Part shown: piece by piece, positions 35,526-48,427 of the stretch
How the letters are laid out: every line of letters starts with the position of its first letter
Position numbering within the stretch: position 1 is the stretch's first letter
DNA from: Pseudomonas migulae
Lineage (GTDB): Bacteria; Pseudomonadota; Gammaproteobacteria; Pseudomonadales; Pseudomonadaceae
Assembly (NCBI RefSeq): GCF_024169315.1
Contig: NZ_JALJWR010000001.1
Coordinates: forward strand, 1,075,501 to 1,139,500
Length of the DNA: 64,000 nt
Direction of reading: 5' to 3'
The notes under the pieces: generated by a model
What the model was told of the DNA's origin: nothing
The model's database searches: none
What the model saw: the letters and a program-made list of their open reading frames with translations, nothing else
Translations under genes and position numbers: made by a program

Positions 35526-35615
35526 TGCCGAAGAACCTCGAAAGCGCAAGGCTACGCATGGTGTGGGAGCGGGTCAATGTCCGTCAGTTGATTGCAATCC
35601 CTTGTGGCAAGGCAG

Positions 35616-35749
35616 GTTACCTGTGGCGAGGGGATTTATCCCCGTTGGGCTGCGCAGCAACCCCATGCATTCTTTCAGGCACATCCCGCAAGCAGGTATT
35701 GCGACGGCTTCTCCGCCGAACGGGGATAAATCCCCTCGCCACAGGTAAC
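35616..35749. repeat. Palindromic repeat between the two riboswitches
   Basis: GTTACCTGTGGCGAGGGGAT and the facing ATCCCCTCGCCACAGGTAAC are perfect complements at the ends, with GGGGATTTATCCCCGTT/AACGGGGATAAATCCCC inside and a longer centre (about 55 bp) than the element at 5190. The rest of 35526-35837 shows no gene. Confidence 0.85.
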
Positions 35750-35837
35750 ACTCCTTGCCCTTGCCCTCCCACCGAGTTGAGAACCCTTGCCAATTGACGC
35801 CCAACCCCCGCCCATGCTCTCCTACACGCCTTGTTAC

Positions 35838-36036
35838 GGGTGCCCTTCACAGGGTGAAACGGGAAACCGGTGAATCATGTGCTTTACTCAAAGCCATGTC
35901 AGTCCGGTGCTGCCCCCGCAACGGTAAGCGAGCGAAGCGTCAGATCCACTGTGCCAGCAGTTCGGCATGGGAAGGTGACGCTTGCAGGTTTCGGTGAATG
36001 CCAAAGCCCCTCGCGAGCCCGGAGACCGGCCCGCAA
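35838..36036 (+). promoter_or_regulatory. Cobalamin riboswitch upstream of cbtB-cbtA
   Basis: The plus strand shows CGGGAAACCGGTGAA, GGTGCTGCCCCCGCAACGG, TCCACTGTGCCA, GGGAAGGTGACGC and the terminal GAGCCCGGAGACCGGCC. It ends about 130 bp before cbtB, leaving room for an expression platform that would hide the cbtB ribosome-binding site. Confidence 0.94.
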
Positions 36037-36168
36037 CACAAAGTGACGATTACGTTCACTGAACAACAAACCCGCGGTGGGCGGGCGCTGTTTGAATCTC
36101 TGCGAGCCCGATTTGCAGGGATCTTCCATGCGCTCTATTCACCCGCTGACAGACCAGAGGGAAGCGCC

Positions 36169-36363
36169 ATGTCGATCATCAGCAGCACCGGCCACACATC
36201 CGCCACCACCACCACTACCACCTTGGCTCAACGCCTGACCGCTGCCATCTGCGCATCGATCCTTGGCGCGTGCCTCGTGTATTTCGCCGGTTTCTCGCAC
36301 ATCGAAGCGGTGCACAATGCCGCGCACGATACCCGTCACAGCTCCGCGTTCCCGTGCCACTGA
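36169..36363 (+). CDS. cbtB: CbtB, cobalt transporter subunit
   Basis: This 64-residue protein has one transmembrane helix (AAICASILGACLVYFAGFSH) and a His-rich C-terminus, HNAAHDTRHSSAFPCH, the pattern found in CbtB. With CbtA it forms a predicted B12-regulated cobalt uptake system. GAGGGAA lies about 6 nt upstream of the ATG. A poly-Thr stretch (TSATTTTTTLAQ) precedes the helix. The riboswitch directly upstream supports the assignment. Confidence 0.92.
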   Translation: MSIISSTGHTSATTTTTTLAQRLTAAICASILGACLVYFAGFSHIEAVHNAAHDTRHSSAFPCH

Positions 36364-36374
36364 GACCTGCCGAC

Positions 36375-37079
36375 ATGATCAAGCGTATTGCGCAAACCGC
36401 AGGTTTCACCGGGCTGCTGGCAGCCCTGTTGCTGACCCTGCTGCAAAGTTTCTGGGTCGCACCGCTGATTCTGCAAGCCGAGACTTACGAAAAATCTGAG
36501 CCTGCGGCTGTTGAAGTTCATGAACACGCCGCTGGCGCCGCCGCTCACACCCACGATGCCGAAGCCTGGGAACCGGAAGACGGCTGGCAGCGCGTGTTGT
36601 CGACCACCGGCGGCAATCTGGTGGTTGCAGTCGGTTTTGCCCTGATGCTCGCCGGTCTCTACACCTTGCGTGCGCCGACCAAAACCTCCCAAGGCCTGCT
36701 CTGGGGCCTGGCCGGTTACGCCACGTTTGTACTGGCACCGACCCTCGGCCTGCCACCGGAACTGCCGGGCACTGCCGCGGCGGACCTGGCACAACGACAA
36801 ATCTGGTGGATCGGCACGGCAGCGTCCACCGCTGTCGGCATCGCGCTGATCGTGTTCAGCCGTCATTGGCTGATGAAGCTCCTGGGCGTGGCGATTCTCG
36901 CCGTTCCTCACGTCATTGGCGCCCCGCAACCGGAAGTGCACTCGATGCTCGCGCCGGAAGCCCTGGAAGCCCAGTTCAAAATCGCTTCGCAGCTGACCAA
37001 CGTCGCGTTCTGGCTGGCCCTGGGCCTGATCAGCGCCTGGTTGTTCCGCCGCAAAAGCGATGGCCAATACCACGCATGA
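36375..37079 (+). CDS. cbtA: CbtA, cobalt transporter membrane subunit
   Basis: The 234-residue membrane protein has about five helices (GFTGLLAALLLTLLQSFWVA, LVVAVGFALMLAGLYTL, IGTAASTAVGIALIVFS, WLALGLISAWLF). A His/acid-rich loop near residues 45-60 (EVHEHAAGAAAHTHDAEAWE) is a likely metal site. This is the CbtA pattern. It starts 11 bp after cbtB, and its stop overlaps the cobE start by 4 bp. It probably imports cobalt for the CobN chelatase encoded on the opposite strand. Confidence 0.92.
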   Translation: MIKRIAQTAGFTGLLAALLLTLLQSFWVAPLILQAETYEKSEPAAVEVHEHAAGAAAHTHDAEAWEPEDGWQRVLSTTGGNLVVAVGFALMLAGLYTLRAPTKTSQGLLWGLAGYATFVLAPTLGLPPELPGTAAADLAQRQIWWIGTAASTAVGIALIVFSRHWLMKLLGVAILAVPHVIGAPQPEVHSMLAPEALEAQFKIASQLTNVAFWLALGLISAWLFRRKSDGQYHA

Positions 37080-37489
37080 CAGACACTGGCACAGCGCCGA
37101 CTTTAGTTGTCGGCCTGGGCTGCCAGCGCGGCTGCCCCGTCAGCACGCTGCGGGCGTTACTCGATCAGGCATTACAGGCTCATCACATCGAACTTCACCA
37201 GATCAAGGCCTTGGCCAGCATCGACCTGAAGCGTGATGAACCCGGCCTGGTCGAGCTCGCCGAACAACTGGGATTGCCGTTGATGTATTTCAATAGCCAG
37301 CAACTGGAAGGTTACAAACCGCAACTCAGCCACCTGTCCGACATCGCTTTCGAACGCACCGGCTGCTACGGCGTAGCGGAAAGCACCGCCCTCGCCCTCG
37401 CGGAACAACTGGCCCAGGCACCGGCAAAACTGCTGATCTCGCGACAAAAATACGCCCAGGCCACCCTGGCATTGGCCTGCACTGCGTAA
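37076..37489 (+). CDS. cobE: Cobalamin biosynthesis protein CobE (CbiG C-terminal-like)
   Basis: The 137-residue protein matches the CobE/GbiG C-terminal domain, which occurs as a short stand-alone protein in aerobic cobalamin producers. Signature segments are VVGLGCQRGCPVSTL at the N-terminus, and ERTGCYGVAESTAL and ISRQKYAQATLALA near the C-terminus. Its exact biochemical role in the ring-contraction stage is unsettled. The ATG overlaps the cbtA stop (ATGA), so it is coupled to cbtBA and shares the riboswitch. Confidence 0.9.
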   Translation: MTDTGTAPTLVVGLGCQRGCPVSTLRALLDQALQAHHIELHQIKALASIDLKRDEPGLVELAEQLGLPLMYFNSQQLEGYKPQLSHLSDIAFERTGCYGVAESTALALAEQLAQAPAKLLISRQKYAQATLALACTA

Positions 37490-37572
37490 AATCCTCGATA
37501 ATCCTCGCCTTCGATCATGAGCAATCTTCATCTGAAGCCTTGCCCAGTCCCTTTTTCTGACAGGAAACGACG

Positions 37573-38319
37573 ATGACCGTCTATTTCATTGGCGCAGGTC
37601 CCGGCGACCCGGAACTGATCACCGTCAAAGGCCAGCGGCTGATCCGGAGCTGCCCGGTGATCATCTACGCCGGCTCCCTGGTGCCCGCCGCGGTGCTGGA
37701 AGGCCATTGCGCCGAACAGGTGGTCAACAGCGCCGAACTGCACCTGGAGCAGATCATCGAACTGATCAAGTCTGCCCATGCCAATGGCCAGGATGTGGCA
37801 CGGGTGCACTCGGGCGATCCAAGCCTTTATGGCGCGATTGGCGAACAGATTCGCTACCTGCGTGAACTCGATATTCCGTTTGAAATCATTCCAGGTGTCA
37901 CCGCAACGGCGGCCTGTGCGGCGCTTTTGGGCGCCGAGCTGACGTTGCCGGACGTTTCACAGAGCGTGATTCTGACTCGCTACGCGGACAAGACTGCGAT
38001 GCCGGCCGGTGAGGAATTGGGGAGTCTGGCGCAGCACGGGGCGACCATGGCGATTCACCTGGGGGTGAATCATCTGCAGAAAATCCTGGTTGAATTGCTG
38101 CCGCATTACGGCGCGGACTGTCCGATAGCGGTGATTCACCGCGCGACCTGGCCGGATCAGGACTGGGTGGTTGGGACGCTGGCGGATATTGCCGGGAAGG
38201 TTGAGGCGAAGGGGTTTCGGCGGACGGCGTTGATTCTGGTCGGTCGGGTGTTGGGGAGCGATCACTTCAGTGAGTCGTCGCTATATCGCGCCGGGCATGC
38301 GCATCTCTACAGACCCTGA
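37573..38319 (+). CDS. cobM: Precorrin-4 C11-methyltransferase
   Basis: The 248-residue protein is an SAM-dependent tetrapyrrole methylase. It methylates precorrin-4 at C11 to give precorrin-5. Motifs are VYFIGAGPGDPELITVKG at the N-terminus, IIYAGSLVP, VHSGDPSLYGAIGEQ, PGVTATAACAALLG and CPIAVIHRATWPDQ. These distinguish it from other methylases of the pathway. An AGGAAACG site lies 6-10 nt before the ATG. It ends the plus-strand cobalamin unit at a bidirectional terminator. Confidence 0.96.
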   Translation: MTVYFIGAGPGDPELITVKGQRLIRSCPVIIYAGSLVPAAVLEGHCAEQVVNSAELHLEQIIELIKSAHANGQDVARVHSGDPSLYGAIGEQIRYLRELDIPFEIIPGVTATAACAALLGAELTLPDVSQSVILTRYADKTAMPAGEELGSLAQHGATMAIHLGVNHLQKILVELLPHYGADCPIAVIHRATWPDQDWVVGTLADIAGKVEAKGFRRTALILVGRVLGSDHFSESSLYRAGHAHLYRP

Positions 38320-38340
38320 GCCACAGGGACCGATCAACCA

Positions 38341-38374
38341 TAAAAAAACGGCACTCACGGGTGCCGTTTTTTTG
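38341..38374. terminator. Bidirectional rho-independent terminator (cobM / nfuA)
   Basis: An A-run is followed by the stem ACGGCAC/GTGCCGT around a short loop and then a T-run of seven. With U-tracts on both strands it can stop transcription from cobM and from nfuA, which converge here. Confidence 0.93.
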
Positions 38375-38391
38375 TTTCTGCAGCGAACACC

Positions 38392-39033
<642 letters not shown>

Positions 39034-40068
39034 CTAGTATTTTTGTCGGGAAAGCGTCAGCTCGCCCCGATCGGACGTTTCGCCGTCAATCCTGGCTTTA
39101 AGCCACCGATAGCTGCTTTTCTCCACCCATTCGTAACTTGCCCACGATCCCAGTCCAATGGCCACGACGCAAACGGCGAACATGACGTAGGCATTGATGC
39201 CATAACGCTGTGCGACAAAGCCTCCGGCGGACAGCACCAACACGTGCATCAGGTACACCGAGTAGGAACAATCCCCCAGCAGTTTGAACACTCGGCTGTG
39301 CTCGAAAAACCGCTCCAGCGCCATGCAGGCCACCACCAATACCGCACTCGGCAGGCCCCAGGCCAGGAACCGCGGCTGCGGCGCCAAGTGATAAATCGCC
39401 AGCAACGCGCCGCCAATGCCCAGCAATGGCAGCCAGAAACCGGGTTTGATCCAGCCGCGTCGGTAGAGCATGCCAATGGCAATCCCGAGCAGGAACTCAT
39501 AGACGATGTCCGAACGGTAGAACGGGCTGATCCAGCCGTAACCGGTCCACGCCTGACACACAGCAAACAGCAGCGCAGCAACAATCAGCAGTCGAACTTG
39601 CAAGCGGAACAGCAGTGCCCAGGCAAACAGCACGTAGAACAGCATTTCGTAGTTGAGGGTCCAGCCGACATTCAGCGTCGGATAAATCCCGTAGCCGCCG
39701 GGGTTTTCCGTAGGAATGAACAACAGCGACAGAAGGAAATGCGACCAGTCGACTGCCTGATCCGGCAACACCGGTCGGGCGAATACCACGACCAGCGCCA
39801 TCAGCACCGTGTACAGCCAATACGCCGGCACGATGCGAAACAGCCGATACAGCAGAAAGCGTCCCGGCGGCAGCGACTTGCCCTCGGTGGACAGGAAAAT
39901 CACCAGGCCACTGATGACAAAAAAGACATCGACACCCACCGCCCCCTTGTCGATGAACATCTGACCGATCGGCCCACGGGCCTTGAAGTCGAAGAAAATC
40001 TGCATGAAATGGTGGCAAACCACCGTCCAGGCCGCGAGCGCGCGCAATGCCTGTACTGAAATCAACAT
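39034..40068 (-). CDS. Acyltransferase family 3 membrane protein (OafA/YrhL type)
   Basis: The 344-residue product is an integral membrane acyltransferase 3 with about ten helices. The N-terminal signature SVQALRALAAWTVVCHHFMQ holds the conserved His; VGVDVFFVISGLVIF and RFLLYRLFRIVPAYWLY follow, all typical. Such enzymes O-acetylate extracellular or lipid-linked sugars. The ATG at 40068 (MLISVQAL) has GGAGGG 7 nt upstream and is preferred to an upstream start at 40101. No glycan synthesis genes are adjacent, so the acceptor is unknown. Confidence 0.9.
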   Translation of the reverse strand: MLISVQALRALAAWTVVCHHFMQIFFDFKARGPIGQMFIDKGAVGVDVFFVISGLVIFLSTEGKSLPPGRFLLYRLFRIVPAYWLYTVLMALVVVFARPVLPDQAVDWSHFLLSLLFIPTENPGGYGIYPTLNVGWTLNYEMLFYVLFAWALLFRLQVRLLIVAALLFAVCQAWTGYGWISPFYRSDIVYEFLLGIAIGMLYRRGWIKPGFWLPLLGIGGALLAIYHLAPQPRFLAWGLPSAVLVVACMALERFFEHSRVFKLLGDCSYSVYLMHVLVLSAGGFVAQRYGINAYVMFAVCVVAIGLGSWASYEWVEKSSYRWLKARIDGETSDRGELTLSRQKY

Positions 40069-40110
40069 TGACCGCCCTCCCGTTCCCGATCCGCAATCCA
40101 CCGCATTTCC

Positions 40111-40203
40111 CTTGTGAGAGCGGGCTTGCTCGCGAAAGCGGTGTGTCAGGCAATATTAACGGCGACTGACACACTGCCTTCGCGAGCAAGCCCGCTCCCA
40201 CAG
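40111..40203. repeat. REP pair (REPIN)
   Basis: GAGCGGGCTTGCTCGCGAAA and the facing CTTCGCGAGCAAGCCCGCTC extend into GTGTGTCAG/CTGACACAC, giving arms of over 30 bp with few mismatches. It lies between the acyltransferase and cti genes. Confidence 0.88.
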
Positions 40204-40254
40204 GGGATTTGCGGTGCCTTACAGATCCGACACCGGCCCGCCATCAAAAGTCGA

Positions 40255-42552
40255 TCAAAGATTCTCGTACCGGTTCATGTCCAGCACGCCCTCTTCCACC
40301 GGGTCGGTTTCGTGGACGTATTGGCTCAGGTCATGGAAGTAGAACCAGAACTGCGGATGGCTACGGCGAATCCCCCAGCGTTCGACGATTTTCTCGAAAC
40401 GGTTGGCGTCCTTGGCGTTTTCCATCGCCTCCACAAACGCTGGCACTTGCCCGGCGGGAATGTTGAACATGAAGTTCGGGTAACTGCTGAGTACGCCGGG
40501 GAAAATGGTGAGTGTGTCGAGCCCCGGTTGATAGCGCAGCGATTCGCCCAACAGGAACGCCACGTTACTGTGCGCGCGGTTGCGCAGCAGGCTGTAGACC
40601 TCGCGCTTGCCGCTCTTGGCCTCAATACGCAGCATCGTCGCTTCCGGCAGTTGATCGATGACCTTGAGACCCGCTGCCGGACGCGACGCCAGGCGACTCA
40701 AGGCCTGTTCGGCGCCCTGTAAATCCGGGTCAATGTTCGGTCGCGAGCAATAAGCACCGTCGCAGCGGTTGATCGGATCGGGCTTGGCGTTGAGCTCACC
40801 GTAACGCGACAACAGCTGCATCGCAAAGTCGCGTTTCGGGTCTTTCTCGTCGAGTTTCAGCGCCGTCGGCTTGTCGTTGTCTATGGCTTCATAGTCCAGC
40901 CACATCTTGAATTTGCCGCCGTTCTGGTACCAGTCGTCGAGGTAGCCGTCCCGCGAATCGGCAGGCATCAGCCGCAGGAAATTCTGCTCGGCACCGTTGC
41001 GGATCAGGTCGAAGTACAGGCGCGTCTGCGCTTGATGGGACACGTTGCCGAACACGTCGAAGTTGACTGCCAACTGATAATACGTGCGCTCCAGCAGTGG
41101 AAAATCGAACAGCCACATCGTTTGTGGCACGTCACCGATCAGGCCTTTGTTCACCGAGGCGCTGTCGAAATGGCGGAAAATGGTCAACAGCGCATTGTCG
41201 TTACCGGCCCACAAAGTCGACCAGCTCGGCGCCGGCACATCGGCATAGTTGTCGCGACGCAGCGCCTCGTACTCGTTGCGCTTGTCGCGGTAGTCACGCC
41301 ACAGGCCCAACACGCTGCCGACGTCGTCGTTCTGCCCCGGCATCGCCAGCAATGGCGTGGCCTGCCCGCGGTAGTTCGGGTCGGTGATGTAGAGATCGTG
41401 TTCCGGCGCCTGGAACAACGCCCAGAAGTGATCGCGAATCACGTCGGTGGCGATCTGGCCGCGACACACCGGCCCGCGGATAAACGTGCGCACGAAGTAC
41501 TCGGCATTATCGAGCATGAACTGATAACGCGCCTGCGCCGGGATCGCCTCGAACGTGGTGAACGGATTGGCCCGGCGTTCCGGCCCGTAACCCGGCAACG
41601 CGTTGACCTGCCAGTTGCCGTTGTAGAACAGGCTTTTGATCCGCGCCATCTTTGCCGCACTCAGCGGATAGGTGATGTGGGTCTTCTGCACGATCACCCC
41701 CTGCACCGGCCACAAGCGGTAATACACCTGCGTGCCCGGATCGTCATTCGGGCGGCGCGTGTTGATCAGGTCAATCGGCTGGCCGGTCGGCGTGCGCGAA
41801 CGCACCCACTGAAAGAAATGCCCCGGCTCGCCCTCCTTGAAGTAAAGGTGGGCGAGGAACCAGTGTTCGAACAACCAGCGTCCCACCAGGCTCTGGCGGG
41901 CACCCGGCGAGTTGAGCAGGCTTTCCCATTGCACCACTTGCAACGCTTCTTTCGCGGACGGCACCAGGCCCTGCTCATCGATGGGCGCGCCCGAGGCCAG
42001 CCAGCGTTGCAGCGTCTGATACTGCTGGTCGGTCAGGCCAGTGACCGCCAGCGGCATACCTTCCTTCGGATGAACGCTGGCGTAACCGTCGAACTCGGCC
42101 GGCATCGCGCACAGGTTTTCCCGGTTCAGGCCCAGGACGATGTCTTCCGGCAACTTGGCGTTGGGCGTCAGCGGTGTTTTGTGCCCCAGTTCCAGCATCC
42201 GCGCCATCAACGCGGCCTGGCTGCCCCGGGCGTCCAGCACTGAGTAAAAGCCCTTTTGCTGCCACCCGTGCTTGCCGAAAGCGTCATAAAACAATCGGGT
42301 CGGCGCCGCGGCCTGACTGCGTTCACCATCGTAGACCGGGACTTTCGACGCGCCGCGCGCAGCCCCCTCGCCGCTGCCCAGATTCAGCTGACAGGCGGCG
42401 TCATTGCAGGCATGGCAGGCCACGCACTTTTCAGTGAAGATCGGCTGGATGTCGCGGCTGTAGGAAATGGCAGCAGAAATCGCCGGATCCTGCGCCACCG
42501 CGCCCCAGCTTAAAACCAGCAATGCACTGCTGATGATGACGCGATACGACAT
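40255..42552 (-). CDS. cti: Fatty acid cis/trans isomerase
   Basis: The 765-residue periplasmic enzyme converts cis-unsaturated membrane fatty acids to trans forms, which rapidly stiffens membranes under solvent or heat stress. A signal peptide (VIISSALLVLSWGAVA-QDP) is followed by the cytochrome c-type haem site CVACH (Cys43, Cys46, His47). Both are hallmarks of Pseudomonas Cti. The ATG at 42552 sits about 150 bp from the divergent metH. The enzyme is normally constitutively expressed and activity-controlled; no regulator gene is nearby. Confidence 0.95.
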   Translation of the reverse strand: MSYRVIISSALLVLSWGAVAQDPAISAAISYSRDIQPIFTEKCVACHACNDAACQLNLGSGEGAARGASKVPVYDGERSQAAAPTRLFYDAFGKHGWQQKGFYSVLDARGSQAALMARMLELGHKTPLTPNAKLPEDIVLGLNRENLCAMPAEFDGYASVHPKEGMPLAVTGLTDQQYQTLQRWLASGAPIDEQGLVPSAKEALQVVQWESLLNSPGARQSLVGRWLFEHWFLAHLYFKEGEPGHFFQWVRSRTPTGQPIDLINTRRPNDDPGTQVYYRLWPVQGVIVQKTHITYPLSAAKMARIKSLFYNGNWQVNALPGYGPERRANPFTTFEAIPAQARYQFMLDNAEYFVRTFIRGPVCRGQIATDVIRDHFWALFQAPEHDLYITDPNYRGQATPLLAMPGQNDDVGSVLGLWRDYRDKRNEYEALRRDNYADVPAPSWSTLWAGNDNALLTIFRHFDSASVNKGLIGDVPQTMWLFDFPLLERTYYQLAVNFDVFGNVSHQAQTRLYFDLIRNGAEQNFLRLMPADSRDGYLDDWYQNGGKFKMWLDYEAIDNDKPTALKLDEKDPKRDFAMQLLSRYGELNAKPDPINRCDGAYCSRPNIDPDLQGAEQALSRLASRPAAGLKVIDQLPEATMLRIEAKSGKREVYSLLRNRAHSNVAFLLGESLRYQPGLDTLTIFPGVLSSYPNFMFNIPAGQVPAFVEAMENAKDANRFEKIVERWGIRRSHPQFWFYFHDLSQYVHETDPVEEGVLDMNRYENL

Positions 42553-42708
42553 GTCCCTGTTCCCGATCCTTGAAAAAACGCCGCGATTCTACCGGGACAG
42601 TGCCCCCATCAACATGAGCGATATTCATGCAAAAACCGCACATGCTCTAAAAGCGCACAGGTTTGCTATGATCCCGCCCCTTCGTCATGGTCTTTCCGAG
42701 TAGTCCCA

Positions 42709-46419
<3,711 letters not shown>

Positions 46420-46459
46420 GATCAGTCTCCCGGCCACAATCCCGTGGCCATCGGAGATC

Positions 46460-46551
46460 CCTGTGGGAGCGGGCTTGCTCGCGAAAGCGGTGTAACAGTC
46501 AACGAAGATGTTGGATGTTATGGCCTCTTCGCGAGCAAGCCCGCTCCCACA
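46460..46551. repeat. REP pair (REPIN)
   Basis: CTGTGGGAGCGGGCTTGCTC and the facing GAGCAAGCCCGCTCCCACAT are complementary around about 45 bp, just downstream of metH. Confidence 0.88.
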
Positions 46552-46614
46552 TTTGCTTTGTGCAGGCCGTGGATTGTCTATGCTTACTCTTCACACATTG
46601 GTGACGAGGGGTTT

Positions 46615-46833
46615 ATGGACGATCCAGTCGACAACAAACCGCCCACGTTCTGGCAGATGCTGCACAGCGTCATGGCAGCGGCGTTCGGGGTGCAGAGCGG
46701 GAAGAACCGGGCCCGGGATTTCACTCACGGCAAGCCCAGTCATTTTGTCATCCTGGGGATTCTGTTCACGGCAGTGTTCGCCTTGGCGCTCTACGGCATC
46801 GTGCAACTGGTGCTGGTGCTCGCAGGGGTTTAG
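46615..46833 (+). CDS. Small DUF2970-type membrane protein
   Basis: The 72-residue protein has a soluble N-terminal part (FWQMLHSVMAAAFGVQSGKN) and one C-terminal transmembrane helix (ILGILFTAVFALALYGIVQL). The pattern matches DUF2970. Function is unknown. GAGGGG lies about 5 nt before the ATG. Its last 4 bp overlap the end of the convergent binding-protein gene. Confidence 0.85.
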   Translation: MDDPVDNKPPTFWQMLHSVMAAAFGVQSGKNRARDFTHGKPSHFVILGILFTAVFALALYGIVQLVLVLAGV

Positions 46834-47903
46834 CGCATCAGGGTTTGCAGGCTGAACGGATAGCGATAGGACGTCGGGCGGCCCTTGGCCGAGAGGCGAC
46901 GGAAGTCCACGCCGTAGTCCGGCGAATCCCCCATGGCCAGCATTCGCCTGGCGGTGGCCTTGTCGACCAGTTGCAGCAGCGGAATCTGGCGATCACGGCC
47001 ACCGTACTGGCTGATGTCCACGCCCCGATCGAGGTCATGCAGTTCCACCAGGGCCCAGCCGCCCAGGGTGAAATGTCCGCCCAACAGGACGCTCAACCGT
47101 CCATCCACTTTGGCCTTCAACGCAGCGGTCGAGGTGTTGACCGCACTGAACAGTGCGTCCTTTCCCGGTACGCCGCCCGTCTCTGAATACGCCTGCATGG
47201 CGCCAAACGCCATTTCGTCATTGGCGGACCACACCAGCGACACCTTCGGGTAGCGCCGCAACAGCAATTTCGCCTGTTCATAGGCACGATCACGGGTCCA
47301 GCCGCTGTAGACCAGTTGCCGCAAACGCACCTCGGGATGCTCGGCCAACGCCCGCATCATGCCTTGCTCGCGCAGTTGTGCCGATGGGGTGATCTTCAGA
47401 CCGGAGAACGCCAGCAACTCGATGACCTGACCGGGCGCCACGGGCGGATGCTGGCGAATCAACTCCTTGAGCATCAGGTAGCCGCCCTCCTCATCGTTGG
47501 GCACCAGGCTGCCCAGCCGATCAGGGCGCTCGCCCAGGAGGCTCAGTTGATTGGCCGTCAGCGACGCGTTGACCATGAACAGCTTTACGCCGCTGCCCTG
47601 AGCCAGGCGCAGCACTTGCGGGGCAATGTACTGTTCGTTGACGAAGACCAGATAGTCCGGGCGATCGGGGCCTTGCAGCGCCACGCGGGCTTGCGCCAGC
47701 GTGAGCTCCGGCATGCGCCGGGAATAGAGAATCCGCAGATCGATGCCCAGGTCCGTAGCGGCCGCCTGCATGAATTGCGAATAGCTGATCCAGAAGGCTT
47801 CATCCACCTTTCCCGGATTCAGGAACAACACCGACTCCGCACGCGCAGCAGGGCCGTAAGCCGCACCCAGCATCAGCAGGAAGGTGTAGAAAAACTTCAG
47901 CAT
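46830..47903 (-). CDS. Orphan periplasmic binding protein, type 1 (sugar/LuxP-like)
   Basis: The 357-residue protein starts with a signal peptide (FFYTFLLMLGAAYGPAARA-ESV). It then shows the periplasmic-binding-protein type 1 fold: LFLNPGKVDEAFWISYSQF, YLVFVNEQYIAPQVL, VSLVWSANDEMAFGAMQAY and AALKAKVDGRLSVLLGGHFT. This family binds sugars or autoinducer-2 and hands them to ABC importers or to membrane sensors. No permease, ATPase or sensor kinase is adjacent, so a sensory role is possible. The helix-rich C-terminal stretch from about 290 (DLDRGVDISQYG, RRLSAKGRPTSYRYPFSL) deviates from classical sugar binders. Confidence 0.8.
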   Translation of the reverse strand: MLKFFYTFLLMLGAAYGPAARAESVLFLNPGKVDEAFWISYSQFMQAAATDLGIDLRILYSRRMPELTLAQARVALQGPDRPDYLVFVNEQYIAPQVLRLAQGSGVKLFMVNASLTANQLSLLGERPDRLGSLVPNDEEGGYLMLKELIRQHPPVAPGQVIELLAFSGLKITPSAQLREQGMMRALAEHPEVRLRQLVYSGWTRDRAYEQAKLLLRRYPKVSLVWSANDEMAFGAMQAYSETGGVPGKDALFSAVNTSTAALKAKVDGRLSVLLGGHFTLGGWALVELHDLDRGVDISQYGGRDRQIPLLQLVDKATARRMLAMGDSPDYGVDFRRLSAKGRPTSYRYPFSLQTLMR

Positions 47904-48019
47904 TGATCGTCCGAGCCCCCGGAAATTCGCTGCGCATTATAGCCAGCGAACCTCCGCAAAACGGCGTTTATTGCGGTTTTTGTCCGACAATTGTCAGCGC
48001 CGGGCCCGGACGGGGTCGG

Positions 48020-48133
48020 TTATTGATGGCTGACCCAGAATACCGCGGTGCCCACGACCAGAATGATCAAAAACAGAATGGCCCACGCGTCGACCGTACT
48101 GTCGGGCTTTGAAGCTTTGGTAGGGTTGCTCAT
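48020..48133 (-). CDS. 37-residue single-helix membrane protein
   Basis: The frame MSNPTKASKPDSTVDAWAIL continues into a hydrophobic helix ending VVGTAVFWVSHQ, then TAA. AAGAGGCG sits 7 nt upstream. The N-terminal third is polar, so an N-in single-pass topology is likely. Function unknown; similar tiny membrane proteins occur widely in Pseudomonas. The surrounding gap 47904-48427 shows nothing else but the upstream region of cysI. Confidence 0.72.
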   Translation of the reverse strand: MSNPTKASKPDSTVDAWAILFLIILVVGTAVFWVSHQ

Positions 48134-48427
48134 TGCATCGCCTCTTGTCGGTTTTATCGGTGATTGCATAAAGACTCGACCACAGTAAAGACGACGATTG
48201 CCCGCACGACAAATACGGGTTTATCAATAACGTTTCTCGTTAGTCGTTTTGGTTCTTTACATATACTCAAACATCACTTTTGCGCATAACTCCAAACTGG
48301 TATCTTGCCCCGGCTCCGTAGGGAGTGCGCGGCCGTGCGCGCAGAATTGCCGAGACAGTATCGGAGATGTCAGCAAGCGAAAATCGCAACTGGATCCGAC
48401 CGGCCCAAGCCTGAGAACAGGACTTAT

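Noticed and set aside
42553..42708. SAH or cobalamin riboswitch upstream of metH
   Set aside because: The gap to cti is only about 150 bp and holds none of the conserved cobalamin boxes; only a weak -10-like TATGAT is seen.
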